A DNA stretch of 64,000 bases from Sphingobium sp. SCG-1 (lineage in GTDB: Bacteria > Pseudomonadota > Alphaproteobacteria > Sphingomonadales > Sphingomonadaceae), in the NCBI RefSeq assembly GCF_002953135.1, contig NZ_CP026372.1:2777501-2841500 (forward strand), in the 5' to 3' direction. This document shows, in pieces, positions 23,690 to 31,820 of the stretch. Every line of letters begins with the position of its first letter. Position 1 is the stretch's first letter. The position numbers and the translations under genes are program-made. The notes under the pieces are model-generated. The model did not search any database and was not told where the DNA came from. It was given only the letters and a program-made list of their open reading frames with translations.

Positions 23690-24879
23690 AAATCCTCTTC
23701 ATCGCTCCGCAACCTTTTTTCACGGAGCGGGGCACGCCGATCGCGGTCAAGCTGGCGGTGGAGGCCTTGAGCCGCTTCGGCCATGAAGTCGATCTGCTGA
23801 CCTACCATGAGGGACTGGACGTCGATATTCCCCGCGTCCGCCATTATCGCATTTCCGCGCCGCCCGGCGTACGCAGCGTGCCCATCGGTTTCTCGCCCAA
23901 GAAACTGGTGTGCGACGCATGGCTGGCAGCCGCCGCACTAAAACGCGTGCGCTCCACGCGCTATGACGTTGTGCATGCCGTGGAGGAGGCAGTGTTCATC
24001 GCCCTGATGCTGCGGCCCTTCACGAAGGCCCGAATCATCTACGATGCGGACTCGATCATGAGTGACCAGATCGCGCAGAGATGGCCCAAGGCGCGCGCTA
24101 TCAGCGCCATCGCCCGCGCGGCGGAAGGCTGGGCCTTTAAGCGCAGCGACATGGTGCTGGCCGTCTGCGCCGCCATCGCGCGCCACGCGCAGACGCATAC
24201 GCCGCACGCAAACGTGCGGGTTCTGCCCGACGTCGCCTTTGCTCCGGTGGGCAGCGTCAACCCAGTCGAAGATCTGCGGCAATATATACCAGCCGGCCGA
24301 CCGCTGGCGCTCTATGTCGGCAATCTGGAATCCTATCAGGGCTTCGACCTGCTGGTCGAGGCGCAGGCGCTTATCGCGCCAGAACAGCGGTGCGGGATCG
24401 TTGCCATCGGCGGCACCGAAGCCTCCATAGCATCCTATCGCGCCAAGGCGGCCGCCGCGGGAATAGAGCGGGACATCGTGTTCTTGGGACCCAGGCCGCT
24501 CGACAACCTCCACCAGTATCTGCAACAGGCCGATATATTGTGTTCGCCCCGGCGGGATGGCGTCAATACGCCGATGAAGGTCTACTCCTACATGGCGTCA
24601 GGCAAGGCGATCCTCGCCACCGACATCGAAAGCCACAGCCAGGTGCTGGACGTGGAAACTGCGCTGCTAGTAACACCGACCGCCGGAGCGATGGCCAAGG
24701 GGCTTGAGACGCTCCGCACACATGCGGTGCTGCGCTCTCTGCTTGGACAGGCTGCCGCGCGCCGTGCGAACACCGAATTCAGCCTTGCCGCCTTCGAAAC
24801 GCGACTGAAGGATGCCTATCGCCTGCTCACGCCTCGCCCGCAGGAACCGCGCATCGGCCGGACGCTTCCCACTACCTAA
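23686..24879 (+). CDS. Glycosyltransferase family 4
   Basis: A 397-aa GT-B glycosyltransferase: MKILFIAPQPFFTERGTPI (N-terminal acceptor domain), then PLALYVGNLESYQGFDLLVE, DIVFLGPRPLDNLHQYLQQA and the donor-site region NTPMKVYSYMASGKAILATD. The usual first Glu of the EX7E motif is replaced around RRDGVNTPMK, as in some GT4 subgroups. The ATG overlaps the stop of the preceding gene (ATGA at 23686-23689). It is the last gene of the divergent operon and is convergent with the response regulator gene 26 bases on. It probably acts on the same polymer; the donor is unknown. Confidence 0.85.
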   Translation: MKILFIAPQPFFTERGTPIAVKLAVEALSRFGHEVDLLTYHEGLDVDIPRVRHYRISAPPGVRSVPIGFSPKKLVCDAWLAAAALKRVRSTRYDVVHAVEEAVFIALMLRPFTKARIIYDADSIMSDQIAQRWPKARAISAIARAAEGWAFKRSDMVLAVCAAIARHAQTHTPHANVRVLPDVAFAPVGSVNPVEDLRQYIPAGRPLALYVGNLESYQGFDLLVEAQALIAPEQRCGIVAIGGTEASIASYRAKAAAAGIERDIVFLGPRPLDNLHQYLQQADILCSPRRDGVNTPMKVYSYMASGKAILATDIESHSQVLDVETALLVTPTAGAMAKGLETLRTHAVLRSLLGQAAARRANTEFSLAAFETRLKDAYRLLTPRPQEPRIGRTLPTT

Positions 24880-24895
24880 AAAAATATCCGGCCGA
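24854..24895. repeat. 9-bp inverted repeat spanning convergent gene ends
   Basis: TCGGCCGGA (24854-24862) pairs with TCCGGCCGA (24887-24895) across 24 bases that include the GT4 stop codon and an A-run. It may help terminate the two convergent transcripts, but the T-run lies inside the loop, so it is not a classical terminator. Confidence 0.4.
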
Positions 24896-24905
24896 CGAGA
24901 GGTCT

Positions 24906-25568
24906 TTAATCCCGTGCCCTGCTAAGGCGATGATTTCCATTCAAATGCTGCAGGCTGTCACTCGCCAGACCCGCAGCAAAAGCGATCCGCAGTGCGTCGG
25001 ATAGACTGCGCACGCCGAGCTTCGCCATCAGGTTGGCGCGGTGGATCTCCACCGTGCGTGGACTGATTTCCAGGTCATAGGCGATGAACTTGTTCGGCAA
25101 TCCACGCGTAAGCGCATTCAGCACGTCGCGCTCCCGCTCGCTGAGCTTGGCGACCAGACGCCGTGCGTGCTGCTCGTCGGCTTCCTTGCCTTCGGTCACG
25201 TCTAGCCGCTTCAACGCGTCGCGCACTGCCTGCACCAAAGCATCGCGCTCCGGCGGCTTTTCCAGGAAGGTGACGGCTCCCGCACGCATCGCGGTGACGG
25301 CGCTGCCGACATCGCCATGCCCGGTGAACATGATGACCGGCATGTCCAGATCGAGTTCGCGGATGCGCTTCTGCACCTCAAGCCCGTCCATTTCGGGCAT
25401 CCGCATGTCCAGCAGGACGCATCCGGCTTGGGCACGCGGCGCGGCGTTCACGAACGCCCGCCCGCTCTTCCAGCTTTTGACCGCGAAGCCATGGGATTCC
25501 AACAAGAAGGCGGTCGACGCTCTCACTTCTTCTTCATCATCGACAAGATGAACCAAATTATGCGGCAT
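24906..25568 (-). CDS. FixJ-type response regulator (REC plus LuxR HTH)
   Basis: 220 aa with a receiver domain (NLVHLVDDEEEVRAS; phosphoacceptor Asp in VLLDMRMPEMDGL; Thr in FTGHGD; Lys in FLEKPP) and a LuxR-type HTH (LSERERDVLNALTRGLPNKF; SPRTVEIHRANLMAKLG). This is the FixJ/StyR/NodW architecture of transcriptional activators. The ATG at 25568 overlaps the end of the histidine kinase gene by 11 bases, so the two form a cognate pair. The EPS genes on one side and the acetyltransferase on the other make EPS control likely. The open frame extends to 25622, inside the kinase gene. Confidence 0.92.
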   Translation of the reverse strand: MPHNLVHLVDDEEEVRASTAFLLESHGFAVKSWKSGRAFVNAAPRAQAGCVLLDMRMPEMDGLEVQKRIRELDLDMPVIMFTGHGDVGSAVTAMRAGAVTFLEKPPERDALVQAVRDALKRLDVTEGKEADEQHARRLVAKLSERERDVLNALTRGLPNKFIAYDLEISPRTVEIHRANLMAKLGVRSLSDALRIAFAAGLASDSLQHLNGNHRLSRARD

Positions 25569-27555
25569 AGGATAATTCTCCAGCAAATCTGCAAAGGGTG
25601 AAGTTGAACCTCGTGCCGCCATGGCTGAGATCTTCCGCCCAAATTTTGCCGCCGTGCGCCTCGATTATCGTGCGACATATCGACAGGCCCAGACCGAGCC
25701 CGCCTTCTTTTCCGGCGCTTGTGAACGCCTGAAACAGCCTATCCCGTACTTCGGGCTTCAATCCGCCCGCATGGTCCTCGACGGAGATGCGAACGAATTC
25801 ATCGTCCTGAAGCTGCGTCGATACGATGATCTCCCGACTGGCTCCCGCACCCGAACGCATCGCGTCGATCGCGTTGTTGATGAGGTTCACCAGCACCTGA
25901 TGCACCTGCACCCGATCCACGAATACCGAACCGATGTCAGCCAAATCAAAAGCGACGCTCACGTCCGCCTGCTTCGCTGCCCCGGCGATAAGCGTACCTG
26001 CGCTCGTAACGATGCTGTTGCCGTCCTCGATCGCCAGCGTGGTCTCGCCGCGCGCGACGAACTCGCGGATATGGCCGATGATGCGCCCCGCGCGCACGGC
26101 CTCGGAAGAGGCGCGCTCCAATATCTTGTCCAGTTTCTGGATCTGCACGCCGTCCATGCTCTTCAACTGCGCACGGCAACCTTCGAGATAATTGGTCATC
26201 GCGGTCATCGGCTGATTGAGTTCATGCGCCAGCGTGGACGCCATGATGCCCATCGCGCCAAGTCGCGATCCATGTAGCACGTCCAGTTGCAGCGCCTCCA
26301 TTTTGGAGCGCGTCTCCTCCTGCTCCGTCAGATCGCGCAGGAACGCCGCGTACCAGCGCCCGGCTTCCGTGTCGGCACTGCCCATCGTCGCTTCGACCGG
26401 GAAAAGTGATCCGTCGCGGCGCACGGCAATCAGACGCGCGGGCTTGCAGTCGGGGCTGCGGCTTCTCATGCGTAAATAGCGTTTTACACGGATATTCCAT
26501 GGAAGCGCAAAAAGCAGATCGGGTGAGAGACCAACGACTTCCTGCTCGCTATAGCCGAACATCTGCTGGGCCTGCGCCGTGAACATTTGTATCCGGCCAT
26601 TCTCATCGACCGCGACCATCGCCTCCGGCACAGCCGAGAGGATCGATCGGAACTGCATTTCCTGCGTGCGGACACGGCGGTATAATTCACGTTCCGAACT
26701 TACATCACGCAGGCTTATCCCAAAGCCGATAATGGCACCGCTCTCGTCCCCGATGCTGGTGATGCACATGTCCCCCGTGAACGACGACCCATCCGCCCTC
26801 GCACGCTTGCGCTCTTCGGCATGACGGCCCGTAAGCGCCGCCCATTTCAGATCCGTCGCTGGTTTGCCCGCCGCTTTGTCCTCAAGCGCGTAGAATATCC
26901 CTATATCTTGCTCCAGAGCGGCCGCTTCACTCCACCCGGTCAGCCTTTCGGCACCCTTGCTCCAGTGAACCACTGCACCATTGCGGTCGAGCATGCAGAT
27001 CGCAAAGTCCGAGGCACTGTCGAGCAATCGCTCTAGGTCCTTAGTGGTGTGCGTCAGGCGCTGAACCTTCCATTCCGCCTGTCTGCGCAATGTCGAGGCG
27101 CGATAGGCAAGTCCAATGCAGATTGCGAGAAAGCCCATCAAGGAGGGGATCTGCAAATGCAGATCTTTGTCTCCTGCCAAAAAGGCTAGGTCGACAAGAA
27201 GAGAAAGCAGTCCGGCGATAAGAGCGGGCCGCAATCCACCATGAAGCAGGCTGACGATGATGGCAGCCGCATAGAAGACATGATGACCGCTTGGTCCCGA
27301 CCAGGGAGTAAGGGCAACGCGAGTCATTGTGGCGAGCAATACTGCAGAGAACGGAACCACCATTCTCACCTTTCCCGGGCGGTTGGCGGCAGCATTTGTG
27401 TCGTCACCGGAAGCAAAGAAAAGAGCGATGAAGGCGTCGATCCATGCAGTTCTACCACCCGGTCGGTGCTGATCCGCTTTGGGTCGATTTCCTTTCAAGT
27501 AACGGGCATGACCGGCATTAAGGTACGATCCATGCAACTTGGGCATTTCGTCCAT
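25558..27555 (-). CDS. Membrane PAS-PAS sensor histidine kinase (FixL-like architecture)
   Basis: A 665-aa sensor. Three or four membrane helices lie at about 65-155, then two PAS domains (about 176-291 and 299-414, each followed by a PAC-like end such as GFGISLRDVSSE and FLRDLTEQEE). The H-box is STLAHELNQPMTAMTNY with phospho-His near 444, and the ATP-binding domain has NLINNAIDAM, VEDHAGGL and GGLGLGLSICRTI. The kinase phosphorylates the FixJ-like regulator. I do not see the heme-binding His context of oxygen-sensing FixL, so the signal is unknown. The ATG at 27555 follows GGTGGGGGG. A shared motif lies 49-58 bases upstream. Confidence 0.92.
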   Translation of the reverse strand: MDEMPKLHGSYLNAGHARYLKGNRPKADQHRPGGRTAWIDAFIALFFASGDDTNAAANRPGKVRMVVPFSAVLLATMTRVALTPWSGPSGHHVFYAAAIIVSLLHGGLRPALIAGLLSLLVDLAFLAGDKDLHLQIPSLMGFLAICIGLAYRASTLRRQAEWKVQRLTHTTKDLERLLDSASDFAICMLDRNGAVVHWSKGAERLTGWSEAAALEQDIGIFYALEDKAAGKPATDLKWAALTGRHAEERKRARADGSSFTGDMCITSIGDESGAIIGFGISLRDVSSERELYRRVRTQEMQFRSILSAVPEAMVAVDENGRIQMFTAQAQQMFGYSEQEVVGLSPDLLFALPWNIRVKRYLRMRSRSPDCKPARLIAVRRDGSLFPVEATMGSADTEAGRWYAAFLRDLTEQEETRSKMEALQLDVLHGSRLGAMGIMASTLAHELNQPMTAMTNYLEGCRAQLKSMDGVQIQKLDKILERASSEAVRAGRIIGHIREFVARGETTLAIEDGNSIVTSAGTLIAGAAKQADVSVAFDLADIGSVFVDRVQVHQVLVNLINNAIDAMRSGAGASREIIVSTQLQDDEFVRISVEDHAGGLKPEVRDRLFQAFTSAGKEGGLGLGLSICRTIIEAHGGKIWAEDLSHGGTRFNFTLCRFAGELSYAA

Positions 27556-27603
27556 CAATCCCCCCACCTCGTCCGTGCCGCGCCTTCAAAATACCTATTT
27601 ATT

Positions 27604-27613
27604 AAGCACTTAG
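27604..27613. promoter_or_regulatory. Copy of the EPS-promoter half-site upstream of the sensor kinase
   Basis: AAGCACTTAG is the exact reverse complement of CTAAGTGCTT at 19786-19795. It lies between the divergent sensor kinase (start 27555) and acetyltransferase (start 27755) in AT-rich intergenic DNA. It could let one regulator control both the two-component system and the EPS operons. It is one short site, so support is modest. Confidence 0.45.
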
Positions 27614-27754
27614 AGATTGCCACGAAAAACTAGTATAAAAGGGCTAATGGAATTCCCTTATCGCTGCTATAACTTATGTATATTCGCGAAACGCAATTGT
27701 TGTTCAAGTTGGCAGCATGGTTTTGATTTTGCACGAAGATGCCGGAGCATGAAA

Positions 27755-28327
27755 ATGCGGCCTTTGGTATTACTCCGTAGATTCCTTCTACCTCCCCTAA
27801 TTGTCTCATGGGTTTGTCATCTTAAGTACAGTGCCAACGTCAGTCCAAAGGCGGAAGTAGAACTCAGTCCTTTACTCAAACTGGGCAGAGGCGTCGTGAT
27901 CCTTCCTAGAGCCAAGATAAAGGCGAGCGAAGGTCCGATATCCATCGGCGCGAATACGATCGTCGGCGAAGGCGTCGTTATCGGAGGGCATGTGCATGGC
28001 GTGTTTATCGGTGAGCATTGCTCGATCGGAGAAAACGCGACGATCATGGGCGTAAACTATCGCTTCGACCGGCTCGACATTCCGATCCGCGAGCAGGGTC
28101 TTACGTCCAAAGGGCCGATCAGGATTGGGGACCGGGTCCATATCGGCGCCGGGGCAGTGGTGCTGGACGCTGCACAAATCGAGAGCGGGGCAACGGTAGC
28201 GCCACGTGCCGTGGTGTCGGGCCGAGTGCGGGCGCCGCAAGCCTCCGAAACCGAACGCGGCGCTTCCGATGACAAGCCTGCGCCGCTCAAACCGGAATCA
28301 CGTGTCGAGCTTGGATCTGCCGAGTAG
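27755..28327 (+). CDS. Left-handed beta-helix (hexapeptide) acyltransferase
   Basis: A 190-aa protein of the LbH/WcaF-VatD type. Hexapeptide repeats run from about 45 to 165, for example SIGANTIVGEGVVIGGHVHG, FIGEHCSIGENATIMG and RIGDRVHIGAGAVVLDAAQI. An N-terminal hydrophobic patch (LLPPLIVSWVCHL) may associate with the membrane. Such enzymes transfer acetyl groups from acetyl-CoA to sugars, so O-acetylation of the local exopolysaccharide is likely. The ATG at 27755 has GGAG at good spacing; an ATG at 27749 is also possible, while 27617 is too far upstream. Its 3' end overlaps the convergent DCC gene by 30 bases. Confidence 0.82.
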   Translation: MRPLVLLRRFLLPPLIVSWVCHLKYSANVSPKAEVELSPLLKLGRGVVILPRAKIKASEGPISIGANTIVGEGVVIGGHVHGVFIGEHCSIGENATIMGVNYRFDRLDIPIREQGLTSKGPIRIGDRVHIGAGAVVLDAAQIESGATVAPRAVVSGRVRAPQASETERGASDDKPAPLKPESRVELGSAE

Positions 28328-28687
28328 CTGCAACGTCGCGTTACGCCCCGCGCGCATGAACGGATAGAACAGACTCGCACGTGCGGGCGAGCGGAACAGC
28401 GTGGCGTTCAGCCGGTTCAGCCATCCCTTATTGCCGCTCAACATGCTCAGCATCTGTAGCGCATCTGCACCATGATAATACCGCCCACCGTAATGGAAGA
28501 TCATGCCCTCATTGAGATCATATCCCAGCCGCTGCGCCGCTTGCACGGCTGCACCGCCCTGACGCGCATCTATCAGTTCCACCGCGCCGACACTTTCACG
28601 AAGACGCATGAACTTCACGTAAGTGCTGCAAAACGGGCATTCTCCGTCGTAGATGACGTAGGCCGCAGGTTCCGTATTCCTGTTCAT
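28298..28687 (-). CDS. DCC-family thiol-disulfide oxidoreductase-like protein (DUF393)
   Basis: 129 aa with the family signature YVIYDGECPFCSTYVKFM near the N-terminus, containing the DxxCPxC pair that names the DCC family. It is a small thioredoxin-like-fold protein of unresolved biochemical function. Its start overlaps the stop of the HTTM gene (ATGA, 28684-28687). The HTTM-DCC pairing is common in bacteria, so they probably act together at the membrane. The 3' end overlaps the convergent acetyltransferase gene. Confidence 0.85.
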   Translation of the reverse strand: MNRNTEPAAYVIYDGECPFCSTYVKFMRLRESVGAVELIDARQGGAAVQAAQRLGYDLNEGMIFHYGGRYYHGADALQMLSMLSGNKGWLNRLNATLFRSPARASLFYPFMRAGRNATLQLLGRSKLDT

Positions 28688-29688
28688 GCAACGCTGGCTT
28701 TCGGCACTGTCACAGGCGCCACTTCTTTAGGTTGCAGCACGCCGAGATAGCGCAGCCCTGCCGTCCAGGGCACAAAGCAGAGATAGAGCGCTGTCCACTG
28801 CCAGAATGGCGCCGCGAACATGAAGTAGATGGACACATGCATGACCATCCCGATCGGCACATATATCCACTTCAGCCGCTGGATGAGGAGCGAGAGGAAG
28901 AACGTGCTCTGAAACGCCAATATCGCCCACTGTCCGAACAGCGCCAGCCAATAATGCTCGCTCATCGGCAAGCCGAGCGGCGCGCCCCAGCGCAGTCCGT
29001 CCATCGCCAGATAATATTGCAGCGTCAGTCCATTCGCCCAGTGATAGTCCCCGACTACAAGCTTCGCATAGCAGGCGGAGAGATACATGAGGCCGAAGAA
29101 CCATTGCACCAGCAATATCGGCCATTTGGCTTCATGGCTGGTCGCGGCGAACTGCTCCTTCAGCGTCAACGGCCGCTTGCGCCTTTGCAACCAGGCATCG
29201 ACCGAAAGCACCGCTCCCGCCGGTGACAGCGCCAGCAGGGCAAGCGCCACGATCATCACAGCCTCGGGGTGATGGATGTCGCCATGCGAGAGTGCCCATA
29301 GCTGGATCACGCCGGTGCCGATCGCAAACAGCGGCAGCGTCACGCGCGTTGCGAGTCCGACCAGCGCGGCAAAACCGAAGCCGATCGTCACAAGCTGAAG
29401 CATCTGCAACTCTGCGACGGAGAACTGGTGGCCGTACAGCAGGAACAGGATGACCTTGAAGAACGGCAGCGGCTGATACATTTCCGGCGGCAACTCGCCC
29501 AGCGTGGCAAGGCTCGACACGGTATAGCGCGGATCGAGCGTCATCAGCGCGACTTGCGTACCCACGGCAATGATCCGCAGGATGGCAAGGTCGGCCAATG
29601 GCGCTTCGGGGAACCAGTAACGACTCCAGCCCGACCCACGGCCCCGAGCTGAGAGCGATGCAGTATCGCCTGCGATAGCGCCGCTCAC
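28684..29688 (-). CDS. HTTM-domain integral membrane protein
   Basis: 334 aa with about eight hydrophobic segments and the HTTM-family pattern: an N-terminal helix starting LADLAILRIIAVGTQVALM, the WFFGLMYLSACYAKL segment, and a C-terminal MHVSIYFMFAAPFWQW. HTTM proteins are distantly related to vitamin K-dependent gamma-carboxylases, but no carboxylase activity is implied here. Start and stop are joined by ATGA overlaps to the neighbouring genes, forming a three-gene operon. The function is unknown. Confidence 0.82.
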   Translation of the reverse strand: MSGAIAGDTASLSARGRGSGWSRYWFPEAPLADLAILRIIAVGTQVALMTLDPRYTVSSLATLGELPPEMYQPLPFFKVILFLLYGHQFSVAELQMLQLVTIGFGFAALVGLATRVTLPLFAIGTGVIQLWALSHGDIHHPEAVMIVALALLALSPAGAVLSVDAWLQRRKRPLTLKEQFAATSHEAKWPILLVQWFFGLMYLSACYAKLVVGDYHWANGLTLQYYLAMDGLRWGAPLGLPMSEHYWLALFGQWAILAFQSTFFLSLLIQRLKWIYVPIGMVMHVSIYFMFAAPFWQWTALYLCFVPWTAGLRYLGVLQPKEVAPVTVPKASVA

Positions 29689-30143
29689 GGGCGCTGGCTT
29701 TCGAATTTGGTGCGCGGCAGCGTTGCCACTGTCCGCAGCGGAGCGTGCCTTGGCCCATCACGCGTGATGACCATCGGATAGTCGTCCACCTCCAGCGCGA
29801 CCAGCGACGGATATTGCTTCGCTATGGTCGCCAGAAACCCCTGTATCTCGTGTGCGTGTCCCGCGCGCAGCGGGCGTGCGAAGCGACGCTCGAACCGCCA
29901 GAAATCGATATCGAGGTCCGCAGCCAGCACCGGATGCCGCACGCCGTCGGGCGTCACGGCATAGACCTTGTGCCCGACATCCAGCCGTTCGCCTTCATAA
30001 TGCGCCTTCGCGTACATCGGATACCAGAGGAACGGGAAATAGCGGTCGGTATTGCCGAAGCTCGCGATCGCCTGCGCCACCAGCACGAGGGCGATCACCG
30101 CGGAATAGAAGATGTAGCGAAGCTGCCCCGACGAGACGTCCAT
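29685..30143 (-). CDS. Membrane-anchored protein of the DCC/HTTM operon, function unknown
   Basis: 152 aa. One N-terminal membrane helix (YIFYSAVIALVLVAQAIASF) precedes a soluble region with FPFLWYPMYAKAHYEGERLD and VYAVTPDGVRHPV. I do not recognise the family. It is the first gene of the triad; its stop overlaps the HTTM start (29685-29688). The soluble part probably faces the periplasm. Strict coupling implies a shared task with the HTTM and DCC proteins. Confidence 0.75.
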   Translation of the reverse strand: MDVSSGQLRYIFYSAVIALVLVAQAIASFGNTDRYFPFLWYPMYAKAHYEGERLDVGHKVYAVTPDGVRHPVLAADLDIDFWRFERRFARPLRAGHAHEIQGFLATIAKQYPSLVALEVDDYPMVITRDGPRHAPLRTVATLPRTKFESQRP

Positions 30144-30344
30144 ACCTGTCCTCCCTCGCCAGATTGCTACTGCCTTCGCGGTCGTATTTCATCCGTAGGA
30201 GGGGCAAGGGAAATTACGTATGCAAAGGTGACTGGACGCCAGAGATTGCGCGAACGCTTCGGACGAAAATGAAACCTCGTGCAGGGCGGTGTGTTATCTG
30301 CTTCAGCAAGCGCGACGCTCTCGCAGCCAGGAAAACAGCCCACC

Positions 30345-31817
30345 GTGACCAGCCTTATTCCCTTCGATAACAGCTATGCCCGGCTGCCCGATCGCTTCTT
30401 CGTACATGTCGCGCCAGCGGTAGCGCCCGCGCCGACGTTAATACGCGTGAACCGCGCACTGGCGGATCAACTGGGACTTGATGCGGACTGGCTCGAAGGA
30501 CCGGACGGATTGGATATGCTGTCCGGCAGGCAGGTCGTGCCGGGTTCCGATCCTCTCGCCATGGCCTATGCCGGGCACCAGTTCGGCAATTTCGTGCCGC
30601 AGCTTGGCGACGGGCGCGCGGTGTTGCTGGGTGAAGTGGTGGACCGTGACGGACGGCGCCGCGATATCCAGCTAAAGGGCGGCGGCCGCACACCCTTTTC
30701 CCGTGGCGGCGATGGACGGGCGGCGCTTGGCCCGGTGCTACGAGAATATGTCGTCAGCGAAGCGATGTTCGCGCTTGGCGTCCGCACTACTCGCGCTCTT
30801 GCGGCGGTTGCAACCGGTGAGCAGGTCTATCGCGAGACCGTGCTACCCGGCGCGGTTCTGACGCGCATCGCGGCCAGCCATATCCGCGTCGGCACCTTCC
30901 AGTATTTCGCGGCGCGGCAGGACATAGAAGCGCTGCAAACGCTTACCGATTACGTGATCGCGCGCCACTATCCGGAGGCGGCGCAGGCGGAGAACCCCGC
31001 GCGCGCCCTGTTGGACGCCGTCGTTGCCGCGCAGGCGGAACTCGTAGCAAGCTGGCTGCTCGTCGGCTTCATCCATGGAGTCATGAATACCGACAACTGC
31101 TCCATATCGGGCGAGACGATTGACTATGGCCCCTGCGCCTTCATGGACGCCTATGATCCCTCGACGGTGTTCAGTTCGATCGATCGGCAGGGCCGTTACG
31201 CTTATGGCAATCAGCCGCAGATCGCGCATTGGAACGTCACGCGCCTTGCCGAAACTCTTCTGCCGCTCCTCGCCGATGACGAGGATGCGGCGATCAAGAT
31301 AGCCGAAGAGTCGCTCGGCAAATTCGCAGAGCAGTTTCAGAGCGCCTATCATTCGGGCCTGATGCGTAAGCTGGGCTTGGTCGCTTTCCGCGATGACGAT
31401 CTCGATCTAGCCAACACACTACTGTCTGCGATGACGCAAAATAGCGTCGACTTCACCCTCTTCTTCCGCCGCCTCGCCGATGCGACCGAAGTCGGCAACG
31501 ACGAACCCCTGCGCGGCCTGTTCGTCGATCCCACCGTCTGCGACCAGTGGCTAGCTCGATGGCGCGAACGATTGGCACAGGAGCCGGACAACCTCGACCG
31601 CCGCGACGCCATGCGCGCCGTCAATCCCGCCTATATACCCCGCAATCATCGTATCGAGGCGATGATAAGATCCGCTGTCGACGAAGGCGACTTCGCGCCG
31701 TTCGAGGAGCTTCTGGCTGTCCTTGCCCGCCCCTATGACGATCAGCCGGACATGACGCGTTACGCCGATCCGCCGCAGGCCCATGAGCGCGTGATGGCGA
31801 CGTTCTGCGGCACCTGA
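30345..31817 (+). CDS. selO: SelO family protein adenylyltransferase (YdiU/UPF0061)
   Basis: A 490-aa pseudokinase-fold enzyme that transfers AMP from ATP to Ser/Thr/Tyr of target proteins. Signature segments are FDNSYARLPDRFFV at the N-terminus, AGHQFGNFVPQLGDGRAVLL, QLKGGGRTPFSRGGDGRAAL, HGVMNTDNCSISGETIDYGP with the metal-binding Asn/Asp, and a C-terminal Cys (FCGT) where eukaryotic forms have Sec. GTG at 30345 is chosen because family members start just before FDNSYARL; an upstream GTG at 30279 would add 22 unusual residues. pncB follows after 3 bases, so they are cotranscribed. Confidence 0.92.
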   Translation: MTSLIPFDNSYARLPDRFFVHVAPAVAPAPTLIRVNRALADQLGLDADWLEGPDGLDMLSGRQVVPGSDPLAMAYAGHQFGNFVPQLGDGRAVLLGEVVDRDGRRRDIQLKGGGRTPFSRGGDGRAALGPVLREYVVSEAMFALGVRTTRALAAVATGEQVYRETVLPGAVLTRIAASHIRVGTFQYFAARQDIEALQTLTDYVIARHYPEAAQAENPARALLDAVVAAQAELVASWLLVGFIHGVMNTDNCSISGETIDYGPCAFMDAYDPSTVFSSIDRQGRYAYGNQPQIAHWNVTRLAETLLPLLADDEDAAIKIAEESLGKFAEQFQSAYHSGLMRKLGLVAFRDDDLDLANTLLSAMTQNSVDFTLFFRRLADATEVGNDEPLRGLFVDPTVCDQWLARWRERLAQEPDNLDRRDAMRAVNPAYIPRNHRIEAMIRSAVDEGDFAPFEELLAVLARPYDDQPDMTRYADPPQAHERVMATFCGT

Positions 31818-31820
31818 CAG

